Below are positions 24,853 through 35,023 of a DNA stretch of 52,048 nucleotides, piece by piece (position 1 is the stretch's first letter; the number at the start of each line of letters is the position of its first letter). The translations under genes were made by a program, and so were the position numbers. The DNA is taken from NCBI GenBank assembly GCA_905235275.1, contig CAJOLA010000003.1:1-52048 (forward strand), in the 5' to 3' direction. The notes below the pieces were generated by a model that worked only from the letters and a program-made list of their open reading frames with translations, ran no database searches and was not told the origin of the DNA. This DNA comes from an uncultured Lachnospiraceae bacterium. GTDB lineage: Bacteria; Bacillota; Clostridia; Lachnospirales; Lachnospiraceae.

Positions 24853-27402
24853 GTGACAAAGGGCAGATTTATAGAAAAATCAAAAAATAATATTCTTTCG
24901 GGCAACATTATTTATGTAATTGCGCCTGCAATTCCGCTGGTTATTTTCCTTATACTTTATGCTATCAAGGGAATAGCGCCGTTCGGACATTTTGTATATC
25001 TTTCATCGGATATGTATCACCAGTATTGTCCGTTTTTCTCCGAATTATCTAACAAATTTCATAACGGAGGAAGCCTTTTATATTCATGGAATATCGGACT
25101 GGGAACCAATTTTACGGCTCTGTATGCGTATTATCTTGCCAGTCCCTTGAATTTCATATTGGCTGCGGTTCCGCACTCTTTAACGGCGCCGTTTATGGAT
25201 ATCCTCATCATCGTTAAGATGATGTTTGCGTCACTCTTTTTTACGATTTACGCATCCAAAAAATTTAAAACCAAAAGTGTAACAATTTGCATTTTCGCCA
25301 TGTTTTATTGCATGTCCGGCTACATCGCCGCTTTCGCATGGAATATCATGTGGCTTGATTGTGTTGCCGTTTTCCCGCTTGTAATGCTTGGGCTTGAACG
25401 TCTTGTATATAAGAAAAAGCCTTTTCTTTTCATTATCTCGCTTGGCCTGAGCGTACTTTTTAACTACTATATCGCAATAATGATTGTAATGTTTTCAATC
25501 ATCTATTTCATCTGCCTTCTCTTCCTCGTTGACAGAAAGGGTGAGAAGCTTGCAATCATAAAAAGAATTATTCTTTTTGCGATTTCGGGAGCCATTGCCG
25601 CGGGGCTTGCAGCCGTACTGCTCTTACCGGAGATTTATGCCTTTCAGCTTTCGGCGTCGTCTTCATCGTCGTTCCCATCGACTCTTACGGCTTACCATTC
25701 CTTCCTGCAGGAATTCTCCCGTCACATGACTTATTCTCCGTCGTATACGTGGCTTAAGCATTATCCGAATATTTATTGCGGTGTATTTTGTGTTGCTCTT
25801 TTACCGCTTTACTTCCTTTGCACCAAGATTAAGACAAAGGAAAAGATTGTAAAGGGCGTTATTTTGGGTATCTTCCTGTTCTCGTTCATGTTTAACATAC
25901 CCGAATACATCTGGCACGGATTCCACATACCGAACTGTCTGCCGGCGCGTCAGTCGTTTATTTATATTTTCTTTGTTCTCATTATGGGATTCGAAGCGAT
26001 TACGCACTTCAAGAATACCAAGCTAAGAGACATAATCATTTCCGCCGAGATATGCGGTGCGTTCATTATATTATGCGCATTTGCTTATCACGGGACCAAG
26101 ACCGTTGCGGATGAGGATTCATTTTCTTACTCGACAACACTTCTTTTATTAAATGCCGTCTTCCTTGCCGCATATTTTACCCTGTTCATATTGGCAAGAA
26201 GGAAAGGTCCGGCTCGTACTGCCGCCTTTATCGGATTTTGTGCGGTTGCCGTTACGGAATGCTCGACTCATATGTTTAACACGGGACTCGGTCTTGTAAA
26301 CTATAACGAATATACAAAAAACGACGATAATTACGCTCAGATTTTAAAGCATCTCGAGAGCGAAAATGACCCGAATGACTTCTACAGAGTCGATCAGGAG
26401 GCTGCAAGAACCGCAAATGACGGATCCTGGTATAACTACAAATCCGTCAATGCATTCTCGTCAACCTCCACTGCCGGCGTATCCAACTTCTACAAATCAT
26501 TCGGAACGAAAGCCGCCATGAACTCATACCAGAGACTCGGAGCAACCAATCTTTTGGATATGATCGTTTCCACCAGATATACGGTTTCAACCCAGAAGCT
26601 CGGCGAAGATGACCCGATAAAGAAGCTTGACTTTGAAGAAAACGGTCTCTACGTTTATAAAAACGAATATACTCTCCCGCTCGGATTCCTTATTCCGACG
26701 GAGCTTGCAGAGACGGCACCGGAAAAAGGCTCAGCGGTAGCAATGGCCGCCAAGACTCAAAACGACTTCTTTGAGAAGGCAACCGGTATATCAAAGCTGT
26801 TTTCCGATGTTTACAAAATGGACGGGGTAAAGGAATATACATTTAATGCTCCGGCGTCCGGACATTACTACTTCGGCTTTACCGGCACTCTTCCGGAAAA
26901 GATTGAAGTCTGCATAAATGAAGGCGAAAAGGTTTCCTTTAAGGACATCAAGAAGCACAACAGATATATAGATATCGGTTACCTGCATGAAGGAGACTCC
27001 GTTGTAACCACCTCCGAAGATGATATGAAATGCAACATCTATTGCATGGATACCGAAAAATTAATTAACGGCTATAACATACTTAAGCCTTCAGGCTTTG
27101 AATTAACGTCGCTAAAGGATACCGAAGTTAAAGGTCGCTACACTGCCGACAAATCCGGAACATACATGTTCTCCATACCTTACGAAAAGGGCTGGACCGT
27201 TTATGTTGACGGAAAACAGGTTGAAACATCTCCTGCCATGGGAGCATTCCTGTCAATAAGTACAGATAAGGGCGAACATGAGGTAGAGATGAAATATATG
27301 CCTCAGGGACTTATGCCGGGTGTTGCGATAAGTCTTGTCAGTGTCGGAATATTAACGGCATGGATGATTGTTTATAAGAAAAAACATAAAGGAGATCAAT
27401 GA
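24853..27402 (+). CDS. YfhO-family polytopic membrane protein
   Basis: A very large membrane protein of 849 residues. About 13 hydrophobic segments fill residues 15-475, followed by an extracytoplasmic domain (about 480-815), which is beta-rich near its end, and a final membrane helix. The early loop GHFVYLSSDMYHQYCPFF and the IGLGTNFTALYAYYLASP motif are typical of the YfhO family, a GT-C-like group. Bacillus YfhO is linked to glycosylation of lipoteichoic acid, so a cell-envelope glycosyltransferase is the best inference. The GTG start has GGGAGA eight bases upstream, and the promoter lies just before it. argH begins two bases after the stop. Confidence 0.88.
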   Translation: MTKGRFIEKSKNNILSGNIIYVIAPAIPLVIFLILYAIKGIAPFGHFVYLSSDMYHQYCPFFSELSNKFHNGGSLLYSWNIGLGTNFTALYAYYLASPLNFILAAVPHSLTAPFMDILIIVKMMFASLFFTIYASKKFKTKSVTICIFAMFYCMSGYIAAFAWNIMWLDCVAVFPLVMLGLERLVYKKKPFLFIISLGLSVLFNYYIAIMIVMFSIIYFICLLFLVDRKGEKLAIIKRIILFAISGAIAAGLAAVLLLPEIYAFQLSASSSSSFPSTLTAYHSFLQEFSRHMTYSPSYTWLKHYPNIYCGVFCVALLPLYFLCTKIKTKEKIVKGVILGIFLFSFMFNIPEYIWHGFHIPNCLPARQSFIYIFFVLIMGFEAITHFKNTKLRDIIISAEICGAFIILCAFAYHGTKTVADEDSFSYSTTLLLLNAVFLAAYFTLFILARRKGPARTAAFIGFCAVAVTECSTHMFNTGLGLVNYNEYTKNDDNYAQILKHLESENDPNDFYRVDQEAARTANDGSWYNYKSVNAFSSTSTAGVSNFYKSFGTKAAMNSYQRLGATNLLDMIVSTRYTVSTQKLGEDDPIKKLDFEENGLYVYKNEYTLPLGFLIPTELAETAPEKGSAVAMAAKTQNDFFEKATGISKLFSDVYKMDGVKEYTFNAPASGHYYFGFTGTLPEKIEVCINEGEKVSFKDIKKHNRYIDIGYLHEGDSVVTTSEDDMKCNIYCMDTEKLINGYNILKPSGFELTSLKDTEVKGRYTADKSGTYMFSIPYEKGWTVYVDGKQVETSPAMGAFLSISTDKGEHEVEMKYMPQGLMPGVAISLVSVGILTAWMIVYKKKHKGDQ

Positions 27403-27403
27403 T

Positions 27404-28774
27404 ATGAAATTATGGGGCGGACGTTTTACGGGCGAGACTAACGAGCTTGTCAATGAATTTAATGCTTCCATTTCTTTTGATAAGAAGCTTTATAAGCATG
27501 ACATAACCGGAAGCATTGCACATGCGAAAATGCTCGGAAAACAAAATATTATCCCTATGGAAGAATCCGACAAAATCGTCGAAGGCTTAGAGGGTATTTT
27601 ATCCGACATCGAAAGCGGAAAGCTTGTTATCGACGATACGTATGAGGATATCCATACATTTGTTGAGGCCAATCTTATAGAGCGAATCGGTGATGCCGGA
27701 AAAAGACTTCATACGGGAAGAAGCCGAAACGATCAGGTGGCACTTGATACACGTATGTATGTCAGAGAGCAGATTGATGTTTTATCCGATAATATCAGGG
27801 ATTTCCAGGACATTTTACTTCGCATCATAAAGGAAAATACCGATACATATATGCCGGGATTTACTCATCTTCAGAAGGCTCAGCCGGTAACGGTCGCACA
27901 CCACTTCGGTGCATATTTTGAAATGCTTATCCGTGACAGAGACCGTCTTGCCGATTGTAAAAAGAGATTAAACTACTGTCCGCTCGGTGCCGGTGCCCTC
28001 GCGGGAACCACCTATCCGCTTGACCGTGAGTTTACGGCAAAAGAGCTTAAGTTTACCGGTCCGACACGTAATTCCATGGATTCCGTTTCAGATCGTGATT
28101 ATCTTATTGAATTCCTTGATGCCGTTGCAATCCTTATGATGCACCTGAGCCGTTTCTCGGAAGAGATCTGCATCTGGAATTCAAATGATTATAATTTCGT
28201 TGAGCTTGATGATGCATACAGTACCGGCAGTTCAATCATGCCGCAAAAAAAGAATCCGGATATCGCCGAGCTTGTTCGAGGCAAGACCGGTCGCGTATAC
28301 GGTGCGCTTATGTCCGTTCTTACTTCAATGAAGGCAATTCCTCTCGCATATAACAAGGATATGCAGGAGGATAAGGAACAGCTCTTTGATGTGGTATATA
28401 CTGCCAACATGTCAGTCGTTTTATTTGCCGGAATGATTGATACCATGAAGTTTAATAAAGACATAATGGAAAACAGCGCAAAGCTTGGATTTACCAATGC
28501 CACCGATGCCGCTGACTATCTTGTTAAAAAAGGAATGCCCTTCAGAGATGCACACGAAGTAATAGGTAAAATCGTTCTCTTTTGCATAGACAACAACAAG
28601 TCAATCGATGAATTAAGCATGACCGAGCTTCACGCTTTTTCAGAGGTCTTTGATGAAGACATATATGATGCAATAAGCCTTAAGACATGTGTTGATTCAC
28701 GTATCACTACAGGTGCTCCCGGTCGGGCAAGCATGAATAAGGCTATTGCCTATTATGAGGATTATCTCAGTTGA
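27404..28774 (+). CDS. argH: Argininosuccinate lyase
   Basis: ArgH splits argininosuccinate to arginine and fumarate, the last step of arginine synthesis, as a cytosolic homotetramer. The protein is about 456 residues. The fumarase/aspartase-superfamily signature GSSIMPQKKNPD is intact, as are KLWGGRFTGETNELV at the N-terminus and HTGRSRNDQVA. The ATG at 27404 has AAAGGAG upstream, within the end of yfhO; an earlier start inside yfhO would add 12 residues not found in the family. It is co-transcribed with yfhO, an odd partner. No argG or other arginine gene is present. A two-way terminator follows. Confidence 0.97.
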   Translation: MKLWGGRFTGETNELVNEFNASISFDKKLYKHDITGSIAHAKMLGKQNIIPMEESDKIVEGLEGILSDIESGKLVIDDTYEDIHTFVEANLIERIGDAGKRLHTGRSRNDQVALDTRMYVREQIDVLSDNIRDFQDILLRIIKENTDTYMPGFTHLQKAQPVTVAHHFGAYFEMLIRDRDRLADCKKRLNYCPLGAGALAGTTYPLDREFTAKELKFTGPTRNSMDSVSDRDYLIEFLDAVAILMMHLSRFSEEICIWNSNDYNFVELDDAYSTGSSIMPQKKNPDIAELVRGKTGRVYGALMSVLTSMKAIPLAYNKDMQEDKEQLFDVVYTANMSVVLFAGMIDTMKFNKDIMENSAKLGFTNATDAADYLVKKGMPFRDAHEVIGKIVLFCIDNNKSIDELSMTELHAFSEVFDEDIYDAISLKTCVDSRITTGAPGRASMNKAIAYYEDYLS

Positions 28775-28902
28775 AAGCCTGTGTACGATTCCCGGCAGGG
28801 GATATGCCATTTAATTTCCGTTTACGATAACTTTTTAAAAGCGGTCCCAACCAAAAATCATTAATGCATTTACTAATCCCCGGGACTCTACTGTCCCGCA
28901 AA

Positions 28903-28938
28903 AAAAGCCATGGTACCTTCACGGTAGCCATGGCTTTT
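28903..28938. terminator. Bidirectional terminator between argH and the topoisomerase subunit A gene
   Basis: An 11-bp perfect stem, AAAAGCCATGG/CCATGGCTTTT, with an inner TACC/GGTA pairing. T-rich DNA follows on the plus strand and seven T residues on the minus strand, so it serves both convergent genes. A second hairpin, CGGGAC/GTCCCG, is at 28881-28898. Confidence 0.88.
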
Positions 28939-28949
28939 AGTTTTATATT

Positions 28950-31244
28950 TTATTTTCTGCCTTTTGAATCTCTGTGTCCGACAGTTCCTTTTACTTTGCC
29001 TTTAATAACCTCGGCGCTCTTTAAGGTGTCTCCGTCGGAGAGCTTCATTCCCCGCACGCCTACAGCGCCCTTCTTCTTGGAAGGAACCTCTTCCAGCGGG
29101 AATTTTAATTTATATCCCTTTTTGGATTCAAGAAAGACCGTACGTGCCTCGCCGTCTCCCACGGTAAGTGACATCTGTCCGGACGCGTCACCACCGTCAA
29201 AGAGACTCTTGTGCTCATAGAGGTTAATTACGGTTAAAAGCTTATCGCCCTCGGCAAGCTTGGTTGCCGCAACCGTTCTCTTACTTACGACAAACTCACC
29301 GGCGCCCACTCTCTTAATCATTGCATTTTGCGTAATGAAAAGAAGTGAATCCTCCGTCGACATGGCTGCAGCTTCATCAAGATACTTCGCAAGACACATA
29401 TATACAATATCCTCATCGGAGGACTTGTAATTACTGATGTTATCAACGGGTATACCCTTATCTTTAAGCTTTGTCTGAGGCATGCTCTTTACGCTTACGC
29501 GGTGCATGTTACCGGCGCTTGTAAAGATGCATACCGAATCCGAGCTAAGAAGCGGCATTACTACCTTATTCTCAGCCTCTGCCGTATCCTTATTCTTCTC
29601 GTAAACGGACTTATCGATTGTCTTGATATAACCGAAACGATCCATAAGCATAACGAGCTCTTGAATCTCTTCCGGCTTTTCAGGAATTACGGCAGCCTCG
29701 GCATCCTCTATAACGGTGCGACGTTCCATACCGTATTCTTTTTTAATCGCTTCAAGGTCTTTAATTATAACCTTAAGCATTGTTTTTTTACTCTTTAAGA
29801 TCTTGGTATATTCTTTGATGGCCTTTAAGCATTTGTCATAGTCAGCCTGAAGCGCTTCAATCTCAAGACCGATCAATTTTGAAAGTCTCATTGCAAGGAT
29901 TGCATCCGCCTGCTTTTCGGTAAAGCAAAGCTTTGCCGCAGCCTTTTTGGAAGCCGGGCTCTTGAAGTTAATGTCCTTAACCTCTCCGTTTATGAGACAC
30001 CCCTTTGCCATCGCAAGATTCTTACTGCCGCGAAGAATCTCAATGATAAGATCGATAACGTCAACCGCCGCGATAAGGCCTTCCTTAATCTCACGGTTTT
30101 CTTCTTCCTTCTCAAGAAGGTTGGTATATTTTTTGGTATTAAGCTCAATCTGGAAATCACAGAAATGCTTAATGATATCCATCATTCCGAGAGTCTCGGG
30201 CTTGCCGTCAACTATGGCAAGCATGTTTACTCCGAATGTATCTTCAAGCTTTGTCTTCTTATAAAGCAGATTCTTAACGTAGTCTACGTCTGCGCCCTTC
30301 TTTAATTCAAGAACGATTCTGATACCGTCCTTTGAGGACTCATTTGAAATGTCGGTAATCTCGGTAAGCTGGCGGCTCTCAACGAGAGCATATACGTCCT
30401 GCATGAATTTAGCGATATTACCGCCGATCATCGTATACGGAATCTCAGTGATAACGAGTCTGTCCTTGGAGGACTTGGTCTTACCCTGCTCCAGCTCGAC
30501 CTTTCCTCTAAGCTTAATCTTTCCGATTCCCGAAGCGTAAATGTCATAGAGCTCCGACTTATTGATAACTATTCCGCCCGTCGGAAAATCCGGTCCCGGA
30601 CAAATCGACATAATCTCGGAAAGCTCCACTGCCTTTTTCTCAATAAGAGCATTTTCCATGTAGTAGATTACCGAATCGACAACCTCGGTCAGATTGTGAG
30701 TCGGAATATTCGTAACCATACCTACGGCAATACCGTCAGCACCGTTTACCAGGATATTCGGCACCTTTACCGGAAGCACCTCGGGCTCCGTATCGGAACC
30801 GTCGAAGTTCGGTATGAAATCAACGATATTCTTATCAAGGTCGGAAAGGAAAACCTCCTGCGTGAATTTTTTAAGCTTTGCCTCTGTATATCGCATGGCA
30901 GCGGCACCGTCTCCTTCGATTGAACCGAAGTTACCGTGACCGTCAACAAGCGCCATGCCCTTCTTAAAGTCCTGGGACATAACAACAAGTGTCTCGTAAA
31001 TGGAGCTGTCACCGTGCGGGTGATATTTACCCATTGCATCTCCGACGATTCTTGCCGATTTACGGTGCGGTTTATCCGCATTAAGACCCAGCTGGTCCAT
31101 TGCATAAAGAACTCTTCTCTGAACGGGTTTAAGACCGTCTCTGATGTCCGGAAGGGCTCTCGCGGTGATGACACTCATGGAATAATCTATATATGATTTT
31201 TGCATCACCTCTGAGTATTCGGTTTTTATTATCTGTTCAGCCAT
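28950..31244 (-). CDS. Type IIA topoisomerase subunit A, topoisomerase IV-like
   Basis: The DNA-cleaving subunit of an ATP-dependent type II topoisomerase, 764 residues. The catalytic Tyr119 is in AAAMRYTEAKL. The quinolone-resistance region HPHGDSSIYETLV has Ser80 and Glu84, the quinolone-sensitive residues at the E. coli ParC positions. The C-terminal beta-pinwheel domain lacks the QRRGGKG-type GyrA box needed for gyrase wrapping. With the shorter length, that points to a ParC-like decatenase over a true GyrA, although automatic annotation often calls such proteins GyrA. It follows the B subunit by 14 bases. A main gyrAB pair is probably elsewhere in the genome. Confidence 0.88.
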   Translation of the reverse strand: MAEQIIKTEYSEVMQKSYIDYSMSVITARALPDIRDGLKPVQRRVLYAMDQLGLNADKPHRKSARIVGDAMGKYHPHGDSSIYETLVVMSQDFKKGMALVDGHGNFGSIEGDGAAAMRYTEAKLKKFTQEVFLSDLDKNIVDFIPNFDGSDTEPEVLPVKVPNILVNGADGIAVGMVTNIPTHNLTEVVDSVIYYMENALIEKKAVELSEIMSICPGPDFPTGGIVINKSELYDIYASGIGKIKLRGKVELEQGKTKSSKDRLVITEIPYTMIGGNIAKFMQDVYALVESRQLTEITDISNESSKDGIRIVLELKKGADVDYVKNLLYKKTKLEDTFGVNMLAIVDGKPETLGMMDIIKHFCDFQIELNTKKYTNLLEKEEENREIKEGLIAAVDVIDLIIEILRGSKNLAMAKGCLINGEVKDINFKSPASKKAAAKLCFTEKQADAILAMRLSKLIGLEIEALQADYDKCLKAIKEYTKILKSKKTMLKVIIKDLEAIKKEYGMERRTVIEDAEAAVIPEKPEEIQELVMLMDRFGYIKTIDKSVYEKNKDTAEAENKVVMPLLSSDSVCIFTSAGNMHRVSVKSMPQTKLKDKGIPVDNISNYKSSDEDIVYMCLAKYLDEAAAMSTEDSLLFITQNAMIKRVGAGEFVVSKRTVAATKLAEGDKLLTVINLYEHKSLFDGGDASGQMSLTVGDGEARTVFLESKKGYKLKFPLEEVPSKKKGAVGVRGMKLSDGDTLKSAEVIKGKVKGTVGHRDSKGRK

Positions 31245-31258
31245 ATTTCACCTTCCCC

Positions 31259-33175
31259 TTACGCATCAATTACCGCTTCATCGGCATGTTCATAAATGAA
31301 TTCACGACGTGGAGGCACGTCACTTCCCATAAGCATCTCCGTCACGTGCGACGCAAGTATTGCATCCTCTATCTCGACCTGCTTTAAGATTCTCGTCTCG
31401 GGATTAAGCGTCGTCTCCCAAAGCTGTTCGGGATCCATCTCACCGAGACCCTTATATCTTTGAATCTCAAAATTCTCGCCTTCATGCTCTTTTCTGTAAA
31501 TCTCAAGAGCCCTGTCATCGTAGAGATACTGCCCCTCACCCTTTTTGGGTTTGGCAAGATAAAGAGGCGGCGTCGCTATATATACATGACCGTGCGTTAT
31601 AAGATCCGGCATGAATCTGTAGAAAAATGTAAGAAGCAACGTATCAATATGCGCTCCGTCCACGTCCGCATCGGTCATTATGACTATCTTGTCATATCTT
31701 AATTTACTGATGTCAAAATCATTTCCGTAGCCTTCAAGAAATCCGCATCCGAATGCAAGTATCATAGACTGAATCTCGGCATTCCCAAGCACCTTATCGA
31801 TTCCTGCTTTCTCTACATTAAGAATCTTTCCTCTGATCGGAAGAATCGCCTGAGTGGATCTGTTCCTTGCCGTCTTGGCAGAACCGCCCGCAGAGTCTCC
31901 CTCCACTATAAAGATCTCGCACTCCTCCGGCTTTCTGCTTTCGCAGTTTGCAAGCTTACCGTTACTGTCAAATGAAAACTTCGACTTGGAAAGCATGTTG
32001 GTCTTTGCCTTCTCTTCGGCTTTTCTGATCTTTGCCGATTTAACCGCGCAGTCTATCACGGCCTTAAGCTGTTCCGGATTCTTATCAAAGTAATGCGTCA
32101 CACCCGTACCGGTAATACCCGCAACGATATTTGCGGCATCAGGGTTATCAAGCTTGGTCTTTGTCTGGCCTTCAAATCTCGGGTCGGGATGCTTTATTGC
32201 CACTATCGCCGTCATTCCGTTTCGCACGTCGAATCCCGTGAAGTTGGCGTCCTTATCCTTTAACACGCCAAGCTCTCTGGCATATTGATTGATTATGGTC
32301 GTAAACTTTGTCTTAAATCCCGTAATATGAGTTCCGCCCTCCTGGGTAAAAATCGTATTACAAAATCCGAGGATATTCTCCTCGAATACATCAACGAACT
32401 GAAAAGCTATCTCGACTTCAACATTATCAACAGTATCAGAAAAACGTACGATATCGCATACCGCCTCTTTTCCCTTGTTAAGCTCTCTTACGTAAGCGCT
32501 TAACCCGTCCGGCTCGTAATAAACTTCCTTACATTCGCTGCCTTTTCTCTTATCCTCAAAATTAATCTTTAAATTCGGATTAAGATAAGCCGTCTCATGA
32601 AGTCTTGACTTAATTGCCTCCGACTTAAATACAATCTTTTCAAATATCTCATCATCCGGCATAAAGGTTACGGTTGTTCCCGTATCCTTCTTTGCACATG
32701 TGCCTGTCTCCTTTAAGGAATACAGAGGCTTACCCTGCTTGAATTCCTGTGTGTAGACTTTACCGTCTCTTTTTACGGTAACCTTTAACGTCTTGGAGAG
32801 TGCATTAACAACGGCAGATCCGACACCGTGCAGACCTCCCGATATCTTATACGTCTCATCGCCAAACTTTCCTCCGGAGTGAAGTATGGTAAATACGACC
32901 TCCACGGCCGACACGCCGGCACCCGGATGAATATTAACCGGGATTCCCCGTCCGTTATCCTCAATGGTTGCGGATCCGTCGGCATTAAGCGTCACGCTTA
33001 TCTCCTTACAAAAGCCCGCCAAATGCTCATCAACCGAGTTGTCCACTATCTCATATATCAGGTGGTTCAGTCCTCTCGTACCGACACTTCCGATATACAT
33101 ACCGGGTCTTTTTCTTACCGCTTCCAGACCTTCCAGAATCGATATATTTTCAGCACTGTATTTTTTTTCTGCCAT
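31259..33175 (-). CDS. Type IIA topoisomerase subunit B, topoisomerase IV-like
   Basis: The ATPase subunit partnered with the adjacent A subunit, 638 residues. The GHKL ATP site has EIVDNSVDEHLAG, IEDNGRGIPV and GGLHGVGSAVVNALS. The transducer domain follows. The TOPRIM metal site is in IVEGDSAGGSAKTARNR and IMTDADVDGAH, and the C-terminal QRYKGLGEMDPEQLWETTL is the family signature. The TARNR stretch departs from the QGRDR of standard GyrB and ParE. I take this as a paralogue, perhaps the decatenating enzyme. It starts 14 bases after a foldase-like gene. Confidence 0.9.
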   Translation of the reverse strand: MAEKKYSAENISILEGLEAVRKRPGMYIGSVGTRGLNHLIYEIVDNSVDEHLAGFCKEISVTLNADGSATIEDNGRGIPVNIHPGAGVSAVEVVFTILHSGGKFGDETYKISGGLHGVGSAVVNALSKTLKVTVKRDGKVYTQEFKQGKPLYSLKETGTCAKKDTGTTVTFMPDDEIFEKIVFKSEAIKSRLHETAYLNPNLKINFEDKRKGSECKEVYYEPDGLSAYVRELNKGKEAVCDIVRFSDTVDNVEVEIAFQFVDVFEENILGFCNTIFTQEGGTHITGFKTKFTTIINQYARELGVLKDKDANFTGFDVRNGMTAIVAIKHPDPRFEGQTKTKLDNPDAANIVAGITGTGVTHYFDKNPEQLKAVIDCAVKSAKIRKAEEKAKTNMLSKSKFSFDSNGKLANCESRKPEECEIFIVEGDSAGGSAKTARNRSTQAILPIRGKILNVEKAGIDKVLGNAEIQSMILAFGCGFLEGYGNDFDISKLRYDKIVIMTDADVDGAHIDTLLLTFFYRFMPDLITHGHVYIATPPLYLAKPKKGEGQYLYDDRALEIYRKEHEGENFEIQRYKGLGEMDPEQLWETTLNPETRILKQVEIEDAILASHVTEMLMGSDVPPRREFIYEHADEAVIDA

Positions 33176-33189
33176 TTTTTACCTCAACA

Positions 33190-34188
33190 TCAATCAATAT
33201 ATTGTCTGTAAATATCATCAAATAATACCGAAGTCACGGTAATATTCTCGACATTTATCTTTTCCCACTGGGAATTATTAATTTCAATGTATGTATCATT
33301 CTCATACGGTAAAAATACCTCTTCAAATGCTTCGTTTCGTTTCTTTTCAAGAAGATATTCTTTGTTGGCATCCGTCTTGGACTGCTCGTTATCGCTTGAG
33401 CACTTGATTATATAAAACTTACCGTCACAAGAAACTACGTCACTTACTTCTCCCGACTTAAGTGCATAAGCTGCATTCTCAAACTCCTCCTGCATATCGC
33501 CTCTTCTAAGCTCGGCAGTATAGGCTTCGTCGGAGTTGTAATTTGCCGCAACATCATAAAACGGCTTTCCTTCCTTTAACTCCTTTAACGCCTTATTTAT
33601 CTCTTCTTCCGAGTCGTTTACGATATAGAGAACGGAAATGACCCTTGCCTCATCCGTACTTACTTCAATCGAATCATCGGACAAAAGGTAGTTTTTCATC
33701 TCCTCCGCAATCTTAAACTGAGTAAACATCGTCGTGAGCTTATCCCGTGAAACCTGAAGATTATTCTTTTGTTCATCCGTTAATCCCTGAAGATATATGG
33801 AGGCGGCATTATCAACCTCTTCCTTTTGGACGTGTGATAATACGACTCCCTTTTTCTTCGCCATGGAATTAAGTGTGGCGACTCTCGACAAACGGCTCTT
33901 AACATTATTCTTTACGAATTCATCTACCGTCTCGCCGTTAACCGTCGAGGGCAAAAGCTTATCATCCGCAACATCCAAAAGCTTTGTCTTCTCATCGGCA
34001 ATCAAAACCCTTGCGGCCATAACCGACGTCGACTCGCCTCCCGCCTTCAGAGCCGTGGAAGACGACATTCCGAATGTGAAATAAAGTCCTTTCCCGTTAA
34101 AAAATATGGTAAACACAACTATACCGGCAATTATGATGCCGGCAATTACAAACCACTTCTTAGCTTTGTTCTTTTTCTTTGTATGCAT
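33190..34188 (-). CDS. Membrane-anchored PrsA/SurA-like peptidyl-prolyl isomerase
   Basis: An extracytoplasmic foldase candidate of 332 residues. A basic start (MHTKKKNKAKK) and one membrane helix (about 12-30) anchor it, with no lipobox. A SurA-N-like helical region (about 75-170) precedes a parvulin-like domain (about 175-265), with ELKEGKPFYDVAANYNSDE and FENAAYALKSGEVSDVV. PrsA-type proteins help secreted proteins fold at the membrane surface. The ATG at 34188 is preferred over a TTG four codons earlier because GGGGA lies upstream. It sits between a HAD phosphatase and the topoisomerase pair in a tightly spaced run. The isomerase activity is inferred; some such domains act only as chaperones. 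Confidence 0.82.
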   Translation of the reverse strand: MHTKKKNKAKKWFVIAGIIIAGIVVFTIFFNGKGLYFTFGMSSSTALKAGGESTSVMAARVLIADEKTKLLDVADDKLLPSTVNGETVDEFVKNNVKSRLSRVATLNSMAKKKGVVLSHVQKEEVDNAASIYLQGLTDEQKNNLQVSRDKLTTMFTQFKIAEEMKNYLLSDDSIEVSTDEARVISVLYIVNDSEEEINKALKELKEGKPFYDVAANYNSDEAYTAELRRGDMQEEFENAAYALKSGEVSDVVSCDGKFYIIKCSSDNEQSKTDANKEYLLEKKRNEAFEEVFLPYENDTYIEINNSQWEKINVENITVTSVLFDDIYRQYID

Positions 34189-34222
34189 AATATTCCCCAA
34201 AACAGGCTTTTTAAAATATAAC

Positions 34223-34999
34223 TTAAATATTATATAGTTTTCTTATTGTATCTTCAACATTTTCGGTCACATATCTTGTATGCGCTTTAACCTCATCATC
34301 GGCATGAGCCATTGAAAAAGCATTATTCGTTTTATCAAGCATTGAAATGTCGTTATAATTATCTCCGAATACAATGCAGTCATCAGGGCCGAGTCCGAAA
34401 TTATCAAGCACCTTTCCAAGCGCATTTCCTTTGCTTACCGACCGGTCCATAAAATCACAATACACGGCTCCGGACATGGTAACGGAAGCAAACTTCCCCC
34501 AGGATTCAGTAAAATACTTAACATTTTTATGAATCCCGTCGTAATTGCACGCCGTCACCTTATATACCTTTTCATTAATGTTAAATAAGTCATCCGTTAC
34601 CTGCAACCGGTAATTATGCCCCTTTTCCCGTTCACTGACAATTTTTTCCGCATTTTCTTCCAGGTAGACATATTTCCTCGTAGATACAACCGGATTACAT
34701 CCGGGCGTTTTCCCGATGTCTGCTACTATCTCCCTGACAAGCGATTTGCTCATTGCCGATTCATGCAAAGTCTCACCCTTATATTCGACATATGCCCCGT
34801 TCTCGGCAATGAACAAAATCTTATCCTTCACCCTCTCAAAAAGTAAATGGAGGCTCGGCATCTGCCTGCCGCTTGCAGCAACAAAAATAATACCCATACG
34901 GTCAAGCTCTTCAATAACCTCAAAGAAGCTTTGACTGATATGGGTATGACCATTTGGTAATAATGTTCCGTCTATGTCACTTGCAACTAACTTCTTCAT
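34223..34999 (-). CDS. Cof-type HAD-superfamily phosphatase
   Basis: A cytosolic phosphatase of 258 residues. Motif I is VASDIDGTLLPNG with the nucleophile Asp near residue 8, the motif II region has FVAASGRQ, and the motif IV region is VFGDNYNDISML. The large C2B cap, typical of Cof/YbiV proteins, lies between them. Family members remove phosphate from sugar phosphates and flavin precursors, and the exact substrate cannot be read from sequence. It follows leuA by 24 bases in a run with lrp, but no functional tie to leucine synthesis is evident. Confidence 0.9.
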   Translation of the reverse strand: MKKLVASDIDGTLLPNGHTHISQSFFEVIEELDRMGIIFVAASGRQMPSLHLLFERVKDKILFIAENGAYVEYKGETLHESAMSKSLVREIVADIGKTPGCNPVVSTRKYVYLEENAEKIVSEREKGHNYRLQVTDDLFNINEKVYKVTACNYDGIHKNVKYFTESWGKFASVTMSGAVYCDFMDRSVSKGNALGKVLDNFGLGPDDCIVFGDNYNDISMLDKTNNAFSMAHADDEVKAHTRYVTENVEDTIRKLYNI

Positions 35000-35023
35000 T
35001 AAACAAACAGCCCTTCAAATATC

